DNA of 64,000 bases from assembly GCF_008065115.1 (NCBI RefSeq), contig NZ_CP042913.1, forward strand, positions 5,033,257 to 5,097,256, written 5' to 3'. Positions 29,170 through 38,700 of the stretch are shown piece after piece (position 1 is the stretch's first letter; every line of letters starts with the position of its first letter). Under the pieces are notes generated by a model. It saw nothing but the letters and a program-made list of their open reading frames with translations, had not been told where the DNA came from and did no database searches. The position numbers were made by a program, and so were the translations under genes. Origin of the DNA: Bythopirellula goksoeyrii (lineage in GTDB: Bacteria; Planctomycetota; Planctomycetia; Pirellulales; Lacipirellulaceae).

Positions 29170-30471
29170 TCAATCCTTGGGCCTAACGAACAGGATCTGC
29201 TTTAGCTCGATCATTTCTTCCCTAAATCCAGCTTCACAGTAACTGAAGTAATAACGCCAAGTGCGGATAAATCGTTCAGACATTCCCATGACTCTGTAGG
29301 CATTGAGATTTGCTACAAACTGCCTATGCCACCGGGCAAGGGTCTCACCATAATGCGCGCCAAACTCATCAATTGCTTCCAATTGAAGATCCGTACTAAC
29401 AGCGACGGCTCTCTTAATCGAGTTAGTTGAAGGTAAAGACCCACCGGGAAATACGTATTTCTGAATGAAGTCAACGGATCTTAAATAATTCTTCTCCCGC
29501 TCTTCCGGGATGGTAATTGCCTGCAAAGCAAACCGCCCGCCAGGCCGGAGAAGTGATGCACACTTGGTAAAAAAGACATTCAAGAATTCATGTCCAACTG
29601 CCTCGATCATTTCGACAGAGACAAGTTTGTCATATTGTCCTTGGAGTTCTCGATAATCTTGCCTGAGGACTCGAATACGATCTGCCAGTCCTGACTCGTT
29701 AACTTTCCTCAATACATATTCGTATTGAGTTTGCGAGATGGTTGTTGTCGTTACGCGGCAGCCATACTCACGGGCTGCACAAATTGCAAGTCCTCCCCAG
29801 CCTGTGCCGATTTCTAGCAAATGATCATCAGCAGTAAGTTTTAGCAACTGGCACAATCGCTTGAATTTTGCGATGGATGCATCTTCTAGAGTGGCTTTAG
29901 GATGCTCGAATATCCCTGCAGAATACGACATTGTAGAATCAAGGAACGTAGCAAAGAATTCATTGCTCAGGTCATAGTGATCGGCAATGTTCTGCCGACT
30001 GCCCTGCAAGGTGTTCCGTCGAGCCCAATGCCCAATCCTCTGCAGTGGTTTCACTAATCTCACGAATCCGTCTTCCAATCCTGTGAGCACGTGTCGATTG
30101 CGGGCCATGACGCGCATCAGTTGAAGTAGATCTGGAGATTCCCAAAAGCCTCGGATGAAAGCCTCAGCAGCCCCAACGCCACCACCTAAAACGGCTTGGC
30201 GATAGAAGCGGGGATCCAGAACATGGATCTCTCCCACAAAGCTACTCGATTCGTTTTGATTCAAGCAGATCGACCCTGTACTATCTACCAAAATTAGCTT
30301 GCCAGTTTCGATTCGATTCAAACGATGTACCAAGGCCGCACGATACCAGCGATCGAGAACAGTCAACCTTTGCTGCAAGCCAAACCGGTTAGCACTAGCA
30401 AGCTGACTATCTACTCGACGGTGCTGTTTGTTTGAGTTTCGCGTTTGTTTGGGTGAGGAAAGAACGGACAT
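29170..30471 (-). CDS. Cyclopropane-fatty-acyl-phospholipid synthase family protein
   Basis: The protein has the full Cfa pattern: an N-terminal domain, then QNIADHYDLSNEFFATFLD, MSYSAGIFE, the SAM site LLEIGTGWGGLAICAARE, YDKLVSVEMIEAVGHEF and a C-terminal SYCEAGFRE. Cfa enzymes add a SAM-derived methylene to unsaturated phospholipid chains. I chose ATG 30471 (GGTGG 5 bases ahead); ATG 30483 is also possible, and both overlap the end of the DUF1365 gene by 60-75 bases. The product would be 433 residues, usual for this branch. Confidence 0.85.
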   Translation of the reverse strand: MSVLSSPKQTRNSNKQHRRVDSQLASANRFGLQQRLTVLDRWYRAALVHRLNRIETGKLILVDSTGSICLNQNESSSFVGEIHVLDPRFYRQAVLGGGVGAAEAFIRGFWESPDLLQLMRVMARNRHVLTGLEDGFVRLVKPLQRIGHWARRNTLQGSRQNIADHYDLSNEFFATFLDSTMSYSAGIFEHPKATLEDASIAKFKRLCQLLKLTADDHLLEIGTGWGGLAICAAREYGCRVTTTTISQTQYEYVLRKVNESGLADRIRVLRQDYRELQGQYDKLVSVEMIEAVGHEFLNVFFTKCASLLRPGGRFALQAITIPEEREKNYLRSVDFIQKYVFPGGSLPSTNSIKRAVAVSTDLQLEAIDEFGAHYGETLARWHRQFVANLNAYRVMGMSERFIRTWRYYFSYCEAGFREEMIELKQILFVRPKD

Positions 30472-31187
30472 CGCTTCCACCATAGTAATAATGCTTGCCA
30501 ATAAATACTTGTCACGATGCGAGCCGAAGCCCAAGGACTCTGCAAGAGTGCTCGTGCAATCTCTCGGTCAGTCAAATCACGCTTTCGGAGCTCCAGATTA
30601 GCAGTGAAAAAATGATTATTAGTTTGAATCGAATTGATTTGTACTTGAAGGGTCTCACTCGGAATACTGCACATCCACTGATAGAGCACGTCCATATCCA
30701 TAAAAGGAGAAACATGGAATTCTTTAGGATGCTGGTAGGCAAGCAATTCTGCGTTCGATCCATGCTCAGGTACTAGAACATATCGATGCGTCTCTCGCCA
30801 TGGAGTGTTCGAAACCTCAGCTACTATTGCCTCAACTTGGGTGTCATCTGCGTTGAACACATAGTAAAGATTTAGCGGACTGAAGTAATATCTCCAGCAT
30901 CGAAGTAAGGTCAACAGACGAATTGGGCCGCTCAATGCCATGCCTGATCTTTCTTTTAAACACGCACGTATTTCCTTTTGAAGACTTTCTGCTTCTGTTT
31001 GCATGTGATCACTTTCAAGAAAACATGCAGGCCCCCAACGAGATGCGCCAAACAATCTAAGTCCTTGCCGTAGCGCAGAGACTTCGGCCAAATCCAAATA
31101 AGCCATCGTTATGGGATACCGAAACGAATGCTTTATTGGACTGGTTCTTCGATGTGTGACAACTCCGTGGTACAAACAGCTGTGCAT
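30411..31187 (-). CDS. DUF1365 protein
   Basis: The 258-residue protein begins with the family N-terminus MHSCLYHGVVTHRRTSPI then SFRYPITMAYLDL, and carries the internal YYFSPLNLYYVFN segment. DUF1365 proteins nearly always sit between an FAD oxidoreductase and a Cfa gene and are thought to take part in modified fatty acid synthesis; the reaction is not known to me. The start at 31187 was chosen because the family sequence begins exactly there; upstream sequence in the same frame lies inside the FAD gene. It overlaps both neighbours. Confidence 0.85.
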   Translation of the reverse strand: MHSCLYHGVVTHRRTSPIKHSFRYPITMAYLDLAEVSALRQGLRLFGASRWGPACFLESDHMQTEAESLQKEIRACLKERSGMALSGPIRLLTLLRCWRYYFSPLNLYYVFNADDTQVEAIVAEVSNTPWRETHRYVLVPEHGSNAELLAYQHPKEFHVSPFMDMDVLYQWMCSIPSETLQVQINSIQTNNHFFTANLELRKRDLTDREIARALLQSPWASARIVTSIYWQALLLWWKRCPFFPHPNKRETQTNSTVE

Positions 31188-32434
31188 GCTTCCAGTTCTA
31201 TTCCAAATTGGCCCGCAACTGCCAGGGCACTTACTACTCCATCTTCGTGAAAACCATTTCTCCAGTAAGCACCGCAAAAAAAGGTTCGTTGAATGCCACT
31301 GATATTCGCCCATCCCTCTTGAGCCGCGATCGCTTCAGCATTGAACATAGGGTGGCTATAAGTGAACTCCTTAAGAATGTGTAACTCCGAAATACTTCGG
31401 TGAGGATTGAGGGTCAATAAGATCCGCTGAGGAGAGTTGATACTTTGTAGCCTTGTGAGGTCATAGGTTACACAAGTCTGACTTGAATCGGCAGTTGGAA
31501 TGAGATAATTCCAGCTTGCCCAAGCACTCTTTCGTGAGGGCAGCCAGTTTTCATCCGTGTGTAGGACAGCTCTGTTCAGTTGATATTGAAATGTAGATAG
31601 TATTTTCAGTTCGCGCTCGGTTGTATCCGACAGCAACTTAAGTGCCGTATCCGCGTGGACTGCCATGATCACAGCTTCAAAACTCTCTGCCCCATAATCT
31701 CGGGTTTCAACATGAATCTGGTCAACATCACGAGTCACCGACTGCACAGGAGTATTTAACCGAACCCTCTCTTCTAGCCCAGCAGCCAACGCCTTGACAT
31801 AATGTCGCGACCCTCCTGGTATTGTCTGCCAGTCGGGTCGATCCCATAATTGAAGCAGCCCATGGTTCTGCATGAACTGCAATAGAAAATGGGCAGGAAA
31901 AGATCGCACAGATTCCATCGGACTGGACCAAATAGCAGCAGTCATAGGCAACAGATATTTTTCACAAAACGCATTTCCATATCTTCTCTTACTCAGGAAT
32001 TCATCAAGAGTGGTGGAATGTTCGTTCCTCTCGAGAAACTTTCTGGCCTGCCGATTGAAGCGAACGATGTCGGCAATCATTGCCCAAAACTTAGGCCGCC
32101 ACAAATTGGTCCGCTGGGCAAATAATCCTGAAAGCGAACTTCCTTGATATTCCAATCCAGATCGCTCACATTTGACACTAAAACTCATATCGCTTGGCTG
32201 CGATTCGATATTCAATAGCCTAAGAAGTCTTTGAAAATTCGGATACGTACGACTATTGAATACCATAAACCCCGTGTCCACAGAAAAAGAATGTCCATCG
32301 AAAGTGACATCTACTGTGTTGGCATGCCCTCCTAGATAGTCAGACGCTTCGTACAAAGTCACATCGTGTCTCGTGGCTAGCAATCGCGCCGCAAGCAATC
32401 CACTCACACCCGCACCTATGACAGCGATCCTCAT
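31133..32434 (-). CDS. FAD-dependent amine-oxidase-like oxidoreductase
   Basis: The 433-residue protein starts with the dinucleotide-binding motif MRIAVIGAGVSGLLAARLL and the flavin segment LYEASDYLGGHANT, followed by DTGFMVFNSRTYPN. This is the NAD/FAD-binding protein that accompanies DUF1365 and Cfa genes; it is related to carotenoid-type desaturases and amine oxidases. A role in oxidising a modified acyl chain is inferred from context. The ATG overlaps the stop of the SRPBCC gene (ATGA) and the end overlaps DUF1365 by 55 bases. Confidence 0.85.
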   Translation of the reverse strand: MRIAVIGAGVSGLLAARLLATRHDVTLYEASDYLGGHANTVDVTFDGHSFSVDTGFMVFNSRTYPNFQRLLRLLNIESQPSDMSFSVKCERSGLEYQGSSLSGLFAQRTNLWRPKFWAMIADIVRFNRQARKFLERNEHSTTLDEFLSKRRYGNAFCEKYLLPMTAAIWSSPMESVRSFPAHFLLQFMQNHGLLQLWDRPDWQTIPGGSRHYVKALAAGLEERVRLNTPVQSVTRDVDQIHVETRDYGAESFEAVIMAVHADTALKLLSDTTERELKILSTFQYQLNRAVLHTDENWLPSRKSAWASWNYLIPTADSSQTCVTYDLTRLQSINSPQRILLTLNPHRSISELHILKEFTYSHPMFNAEAIAAQEGWANISGIQRTFFCGAYWRNGFHEDGVVSALAVAGQFGIELEACTAVCTTELSHIEEPVQ

Positions 32435-32961
32435 CGGCTCGCCTCGACAACCAATTCGTCAACAGAAAGCGTTGGTGCCGGTGAATCAGTTGCAAAGATT
32501 TCGCGAAGCACCTTGGTGCGATATGAGAAAATCTTTTGCAGGTCGCGTTTGACAAGTAGCTCATGAACTAGCCAGCCGCCCCAGAAGCCATACTGAACCT
32601 CATCCCGACAAACCGTGCCGTCTCCGTCCTGCTCGAAGGTATGCAGGTGTTCCCAGAATCGATAGGGGCCGCGTACTTGTACATCCGAAAACTTGACTGG
32701 AGGTTCCCAGCAATCAATCCTAGATTGCCACTTCATCGGGATGCCGTGCATTTTGAGCTGGTAGTCGATGAGAGTCCCCTCATGCATATTGATCGGCGAG
32801 GGGGTCGTCACTGAAAATTTCAGCCAAGGCGGCGTTAGCCTTTCCAATTCGAAGGCATCGGCAAACAAGGTAAACACCCGATCCAGTGGTGCAGGCAGTC
32901 GCACCTCGCTGGTCAAGCGATACCCACCGCGCGGGTCATCGTTTTTAGTAATTTGCAGCAT
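32431..32961 (-). CDS. SRPBCC (START-like) family protein
   Basis: The 176-residue protein has the helix-grip pattern of SRPBCC/polyketide-cyclase proteins: VRLPAPLDRVFTLFADAFEL, LTPPWLKFSV, then GPYRFWEHLHTFEQDGDGT. These small proteins bind hydrophobic ligands such as lipids. It is the first gene of the operon and shares ATGA with the FAD oxidoreductase. The 245-base stretch before it, up to the next divergent gene, should contain the operon promoter; no sigma-factor gene lies beside it. Confidence 0.8.
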   Translation of the reverse strand: MLQITKNDDPRGGYRLTSEVRLPAPLDRVFTLFADAFELERLTPPWLKFSVTTPSPINMHEGTLIDYQLKMHGIPMKWQSRIDCWEPPVKFSDVQVRGPYRFWEHLHTFEQDGDGTVCRDEVQYGFWGGWLVHELLVKRDLQKIFSYRTKVLREIFATDSPAPTLSVDELVVEASR

Positions 32962-33206
32962 GACCTAATGGCTTCACTCGAGAGAAATTCGTTGTTCAGA
33001 ATCTGGTAATATCGGTAGACAAAATAACATACCGTAGTCGATTCGCTAGATTAACAACGACAATCGCCTTGGAAGAAACCGGAAAAATCGGCACAAAAGC
33101 GGGTATGCCTGAGCACAGCAAGTGAAAACCAAGTGACTGCCATGGACTCAGGTAGCGATGGAAGCGATAATTGAGATGTAATTTAACAGTTGAGCTCTAA
33201 AAACTT

Positions 33207-33623
33207 ATGCACCGATTTGTCGCCATACTTGCCGTTCTGAGCGTATTGGCCCATGCCACCGTAGGATGCTGCGCCCATTCAGCTCACTTCGCTCCCTGTC
33301 ATGCACAGACAACCATCGACTGTGAGCTTACTGATATCGATTCTTCGCATGAGCACCACTCGGATCACAAGCATCCAGGATCGCCTTGTGAATCGACTCC
33401 CGGTGAGCAACACGAATGTCAACACATTAAGTGCCAATGGCTCCCTTCGTCTAGTAGCGTCGATGTTAGTGTTGGATCTCCGTTCAACTCAGACTGTGTC
33501 ATTTGCGACATAGTCATTCTGCAGCCAGATGCTTCTGTTTCACTCCATCGTCTCACACAGTCAGAACTACTTCTCGGGCTCTCCCTGCGCTCTCACCTCG
33601 CGCTCGGCATTCTTCTTATCTGA
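33207..33623 (+). CDS. Small secreted His/Cys-rich protein, probable metal binder
   Basis: The 138-residue protein has a signal-like start (MHRFVAILAVLSVLAHATVG) followed by CCAHSAH, a His cluster HEHHSDHKH, and EQHECQHIKC, with a hydrophobic C-terminal segment. It is not a family I can name. Its place ahead of the RND metal-efflux genes on the same strand, and the density of His and Cys, make periplasmic metal binding likely. It begins the locus; 135 bases separate it from the adaptor gene. Confidence 0.55.
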   Translation: MHRFVAILAVLSVLAHATVGCCAHSAHFAPCHAQTTIDCELTDIDSSHEHHSDHKHPGSPCESTPGEQHECQHIKCQWLPSSSSVDVSVGSPFNSDCVICDIVILQPDASVSLHRLTQSELLLGLSLRSHLALGILLI

Positions 33624-33758
33624 TTCGAGAGAAATTGCTGAATCACTATAGGGCATGGCTATGGCAATGTTCTATGGTGGATGTTCTTGTTTGGTGCTGC
33701 CCGTTCGGGGAGTTCTCACGATGAAGTTGTTCATCCTCAACTGCGTGTCTGCTGAGGC

Positions 33759-35237
33759 ATGCTCCGCAAGCAAAAATTGATGCACATGTCTAATCCTAAA
33801 AATCAACCGAGCAAAAACTCCTGGCGATTCTTGTTGGGAGTGTGTTTTGCCATTATTGTGTTTGCCGTATTCATCGATCCTGAAGGATGGTTGCCAAGTT
33901 CTAGCAACAAAGAAGATCCTGTTAAGCAGGCCTCGTCAGCTGCTGACCATGACGACGAACATGACCGTGAACCACATCAAGAACATGATGAAGAACATGA
34001 TCGCGAACACGAAGATGAACATGGACATGACCACGCGGACCATAACGAAGCCGCATCGATTGAGCTGAGTAAGAATGGTCTCAAGAACATTGGGTTCGAG
34101 CCCTTCACCATCGAGCCGACTCGATATGACAAGCGGCTCACGTTGCCGGCTATCGTCGTAGAGCGACCTGGGCGATCTCAAATCCATGTCACGGCACCTC
34201 TGACAGGGCTCATCACAGAGATCTTTTCCGTAAATGGCGAAGCAGTCACCGCCGATCAACCACTTTTCGAAATGCGGCTGACCCATGAGGAACTAGTCGC
34301 TGCCCAGCGTGAATACCTGCGCACCTCTGAAAACCTCGCCGTAGTGGACCGCGAGATTGAAAGACTAAAATCCCTCGATGCGGGTGTGATCGCAGGTCGC
34401 CGTGTACTAGAGCAAGAGTATGAAAAACAGAAACTGGAGGCATCACTCCGTGCCGAGTCTCAGGCGATGCTGCTGCATGGACTTACGGAAAAACAGGTTG
34501 CCCAGATACGCGATACCGGTCGCTTGCTGAAGAATATTACTGTCCATGCCCCCGATCATATTCATAGTGAGGACAATTGTGTTGACGATCACCCATATCA
34601 AATCCAGAAACTGAATGTTGCCCCTGGAGAACACGTCGAAGTGGGACAGGAACTTGCCGTGCTGGCCGACCATTGTGAACTTCATCTCGAAGGGCTTGCC
34701 TTTGAGGACGACGTACCAGCAATCCGCCAGGCGGCCGAAGCGGGTCGAAAGATATCAGCCAGTTTGCTGGTAGACGATTCACCTGAGTCCACATTGAACG
34801 ACTTGGAAATTCTGTATGTCGCAGATCAAATCAATCCTGAGACGCGCGCATTCAAGTTCTACCTAAGCTTGCCCAATCGGGTCGCCCTCGACAAAACAAC
34901 TCCGGATGGCAATCGATTCGTGGAATGGACTTATAAACCTGGGCAGCGAATGCAACTCAAGGTGCCGATCGAGTCCTGGGAAGACCAGTTCGTCCTGCCT
35001 ACAACCGCCGTTGTGGGTGAAGGTGCCGAAGCCTATGTCTACCGGCAAGAAGGAGACCACTTTGATCAAGTGTCCGTCCAAGTACTCAATCGCAATCGGG
35101 ACGCCGTGGTAATCGCTGACGACGGAACACTTCAAAAGGGAGACGTCATTGCAGGTAGAGGCGCCTATCAGTTGCATTTAGCACTCAAGAATAAGTCCGG
35201 CGGTGGGCTTGATCCCCACGCGGGCCACAACCATTAA
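33759..35237 (+). CDS. RND efflux periplasmic adaptor (CzcB/CusB-like)
   Basis: The 492-residue protein has an N-terminal membrane anchor (FLLGVCFAIIVFAVFID), a very His/Asp/Glu-rich linker at about residues 65-105 (HDDEHDREPHQEHDEEHD and so on), and then the membrane-fusion-protein domains: barrel-sandwich hybrid (VTAPLTGLITEIFSVNGEAV), alpha-hairpin (LAVVDREIERLKSLD), beta-barrel and a C-terminal GHNH tail. The adaptor links the inner-membrane pump to an outer-membrane channel; the His-rich linker probably binds the exported cation. ATGs at 33780 and 33786 are alternative starts. The four-helix-bundle cassette begins on the base after its stop. Confidence 0.85.
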   Translation: MLRKQKLMHMSNPKNQPSKNSWRFLLGVCFAIIVFAVFIDPEGWLPSSSNKEDPVKQASSAADHDDEHDREPHQEHDEEHDREHEDEHGHDHADHNEAASIELSKNGLKNIGFEPFTIEPTRYDKRLTLPAIVVERPGRSQIHVTAPLTGLITEIFSVNGEAVTADQPLFEMRLTHEELVAAQREYLRTSENLAVVDREIERLKSLDAGVIAGRRVLEQEYEKQKLEASLRAESQAMLLHGLTEKQVAQIRDTGRLLKNITVHAPDHIHSEDNCVDDHPYQIQKLNVAPGEHVEVGQELAVLADHCELHLEGLAFEDDVPAIRQAAEAGRKISASLLVDDSPESTLNDLEILYVADQINPETRAFKFYLSLPNRVALDKTTPDGNRFVEWTYKPGQRMQLKVPIESWEDQFVLPTTAVVGEGAEAYVYRQEGDHFDQVSVQVLNRNRDAVVIADDGTLQKGDVIAGRGAYQLHLALKNKSGGGLDPHAGHNH

Positions 35238-35704
35238 GGGTTTAGAGTTGAGAGTCTAGGGTTTAGAGAAATACACAACTACGATAAGTGGAGGGGACAG
35301 TGATTATGTTTGGTTTCGAAAAGCTGGAGGTGTGGTCACATTCTATCGAATTGACGGACTTGGTTTATCAGGCCGCCGATGAGTTTCCACGAGATGAGAA
35401 ATATGGCTTGTCGAGCCAGTTACGAAGAGCAGTCGTTTCGATTCCCACGAACATCGCAGAGGGAAGTGGTAGGACAACGAAGAAAGACTTTGCCTATTTT
35501 GTTTCAATCGCATATGGCAGTCTCATGGAAACAGTCTCCCTGTTGGAAGTGGCGCGTCGAAGAGGCATGATACCTCAAGACAGTTTTCAGCAGTTGTACG
35601 CAAAGTGCGAAACAGCAGCGCGAATGTTAAGTGGCTTACGTGCGTCGCTTATGAAAGACCGCTAGGCATTTTTTCTAAACTCTCAACGCTAAACCCTCAA
35701 CTCT
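35238..35704 (+). mobile_element. Four-helix-bundle (S23/IVP) gene cassette with terminal inverted repeats
   Basis: The unit fills the space between the adaptor stop (35237) and the pump start (35711). Its ends, 35238-35259 and 35675-35696, are inverted copies that agree at 20 of 22 bases (core GGGTTTAG and GTTGAGAGT), and further copies of the same words extend each end inward or outward. It carries a single gene, the S23-like protein at 35306-35665, and no transposase. I infer a non-autonomous element moved in trans; target-site duplication is not clear. Confidence 0.55.
35306..35665 (+). CDS. Four-helix bundle protein (S23 / 23S rRNA intervening-sequence family)
   Basis: The 119-residue protein is a typical member: FEKLEVWSHSIELTDLVYQA, FPRDEKYGLSSQLRRA, IPTNIAEGSGR and FVSIAYGSLMETVSLLEVA. 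The family is named for proteins encoded in intervening sequences of some 23S rRNA genes and is related to the Avd accessory protein of diversity-generating retroelements, which binds RNA. Its function outside those settings is unknown. ATG 35306 has GAGGGG 9 bases ahead; a GTG at 35288 is less likely. The gene breaks a metal-efflux operon yet lies in the same direction, so it is probably co-transcribed. Confidence 0.85.
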   Translation: MFGFEKLEVWSHSIELTDLVYQAADEFPRDEKYGLSSQLRRAVVSIPTNIAEGSGRTTKKDFAYFVSIAYGSLMETVSLLEVARRRGMIPQDSFQQLYAKCETAARMLSGLRASLMKDR

Positions 35705-35710
35705 CCTCCT

Positions 35711-38700
35711 ATGCTCAACGCAATCATACGCTTTGCCTTGCAGAACCGACTGCTCGTTGTTGCGGTTGCGCTGTTTCTGCTCGGTTACGGTGGCTGGCAA
35801 GCTTCGCAGTTGCCTATCGACGTCTTCCCAAACCTCAATCGGCCTCGCGTGGTCGTCATGACCGAAGCCCCCGGCATGGCACCTGAAGAAGTGGAAACGT
35901 TGATCACCTTTCCCATTGAAACGGTGCTCAATGGCGCTACCGGAGTACAGGCAGTACGCACCTCCTCGGGCATTGGTCTCTCGGTCGTCTATGTGGAATT
36001 CGACTGGGGAACCGACATCTACAACGACCGGCAGATTGTCGCAGAACGATTGGCCTTGGCTTCCGAATCTTTACCCATGGGAGCCAAACCCCAACTGATG
36101 CCTATCTCGTCGATCATGGGTCAGATCATGATGATCGGGATGACCGCCGAGGCAGACACCACCCCCATGCAGCTTCGCACAATGGCCGACTGGGTCGTGC
36201 GACAACGACTCCTGACGATCCCCGGCGTCTCGCAAGTGATTGTGATGGGGGGAGAGCGAAAACAATTTCAAGTGTTGGTGGATCCTGACAAATTGTTGCA
36301 ATTCGGTGTTTCGCTGCACGAAGTGAAGTTGGCTCTCAAGCAAAGTAACCAAAACACGGCCGGAGGCTATCTCGATGAACAAGGGCCCAACGAATTCCTT
36401 GTGCGGTCTCTGGGTCGAGTGAAAACCCTCGACGAGATTGGCGATATTGTTGTTAAACAGCGTGACCGTCAATCGGTTACGCTCGCACAGGTTGCCCACA
36501 TCATCAAAGGTGCCCAAGTGAAGCGGGGTGACAGTTCCGTCTTCGCTCGCAATGATCAAGGGAAAATGACTGGGGGTACGGGGGTCGTGCTCACAATCCT
36601 CAAGCAACCCGACGCGGATACCCGCGAAGTAACAGGTCGCATCACGGCTGCCTTGGAGGAGATGCAAGTCTCTCTCCCTGCCGATGTAAAGATTCTTCCC
36701 GAACTCTACCAGCAGAAAGAGTTCATCGATCTGGCCATCGAGAACGTCGTCGAAGCACTGCGCGATGGTGCCATCTTGGTTGTCATCATCTTGTTCCTGT
36801 TCCTCATGAATGTACGGACCACGCTAATCACGCTCACGGCGATTCCTCTCTCGCTCGCCATCACAGCGATGGTGTTCGCGGTGTTCGGATTGTCGGTTAA
36901 TACAATGACGCTAGGGGGTTTGGCGGTCGCTATCGGTGAATTGGTTGATGACGCAATCGTCGACGTCGAAAACATCTTCCGCCGACTGCGCGAGAATCGT
37001 CACTCGGCAATGCCGCAGAATCCTCTTTTGGTGGTATTCAAGGCGAGCGTCGAGATCCGCAACTCGATTGTCTACGGCACGATCATCGTCATGCTGGTTT
37101 TTGTGCCCCTGTTTGCCCTCTCAGGCATGGAAGGTCGCCTGTTTACTCCGCTGGGGATCTCATATATCGTCTCGATTGCCTCGTCGCTGTTAGTATCGCT
37201 CACGGTGACTCCAGTGCTCAGCTACTGGCTGCTGCGGGGCTCGACGACTGCCTGCGAAGAAAGAGACGGCTTCCTTCTCCGCTGGTTGAAGGGTATCGCT
37301 GGCGCGGTCATTCGATTTGGCTTGCGGTTTGCTTGGCCGATTCTCGCTGTTGCGTTGGTGGCGGTGGCGATCGCTGGTACAGCACTTTTGCGACTGGAGA
37401 GTGATTTTCTCCCACCGTTCAACGAAGGAGCCGTACAGATCAACGTACTCCTACCTCCCGGCACATCTTTGGCCACCTCGAGTCAAGTCGCGGCTCGCGT
37501 TGAAGATCGTCTTGGTCAACTCGATGATCTGGTGGCCTTTGTCCGCAAGACGGGTCGCGCCGAACTCGACGAGCACGCAGAAGGAGTCAACGTCACTGAG
37601 ATTGTCGCAACCGTGAATCCCAACTCCGTGCGATCTCGCGAGCAAGTGATTGAAGAGATCAGCGAAGCATTGGCCGATATACCCGGCATCGTGACTTCCG
37701 TGGAACAGCCGCTGGCCCATTTGATTTCGCACATGCTCTCAGGGGTGAAGGCCCAGATAGCGATCAAGCTCTTTGGCGACGATCTGGACGAACTCCGCCG
37801 GCAGGCAGAGGGTTTTAAGTCAGCCATCGTGGACATCCCCGGAATACGCGATCTTCAAGTCGAACAGCAAGTAATTATCCCTCAACTGCGAATCGAAGCG
37901 GACGGCGAAAAGTTGAAGGCGTTTGGTCTGCGGCGGAGCGATGTGAATGAGTTTGTTGAGACGGCTATGCAGGGGGAAGTGGTCTCACAGGTACTCGATG
38001 GCCAACGCACGTTCGATCTCATGGTGCGCCTCGGCGAGGAATCTCGCGAGGACCTCGATGCCCTCAAGCGATTGCAAATTGATCTGCCCGGTGGTGGGAG
38101 CGTAAAACTCGAAGACGTCGCTCGGGTCTACAAAGCTGGCGGACCGAACATGGTCAATCGAGAACAGGTCCGACGCCGGATCGTCGTGCAATGCAATGTG
38201 ACTGACCGTGGATTGGTCGATGTGGTAGATGATATCAAACAACGACTGGCTCCCCTGGTGACCGAATTGCCGCCCGGATACTTCGTTGAATACAGTGGCC
38301 AATTCGAGAGCCAGCAATCGGCCTCACGGCTGATTGGTATTCTGTTTGTTGCGTCGCTTATCGGCATATTCCTCGTGCTGTTCAAAATGTTCCACTCGGC
38401 CAACCTTGCCCTGCAAGTAATGATCGCGCTCCCCATGGCATTCATCGGTAGCGTGGCATCTCTCTACCTTACGGGGCAAACACTCTCTGTAGCCAGTATG
38501 GTGGGTTTCATTTCACTTTGTGGCATTGCGTCTCGCAATGGAATCTTGCTGATCAATCATTATCTGCATCTGGTGAAATACGAAGGTGAAACTTGGACTC
38601 GCGAAATGATCGTCCGCGCGGGGCAAGATCGCTTGGCCCCGGTTCTAATGACAGCCCTTACCTCGGGCATCGGCTTGGTGCCGCTGGCACTCGCCGCCGG

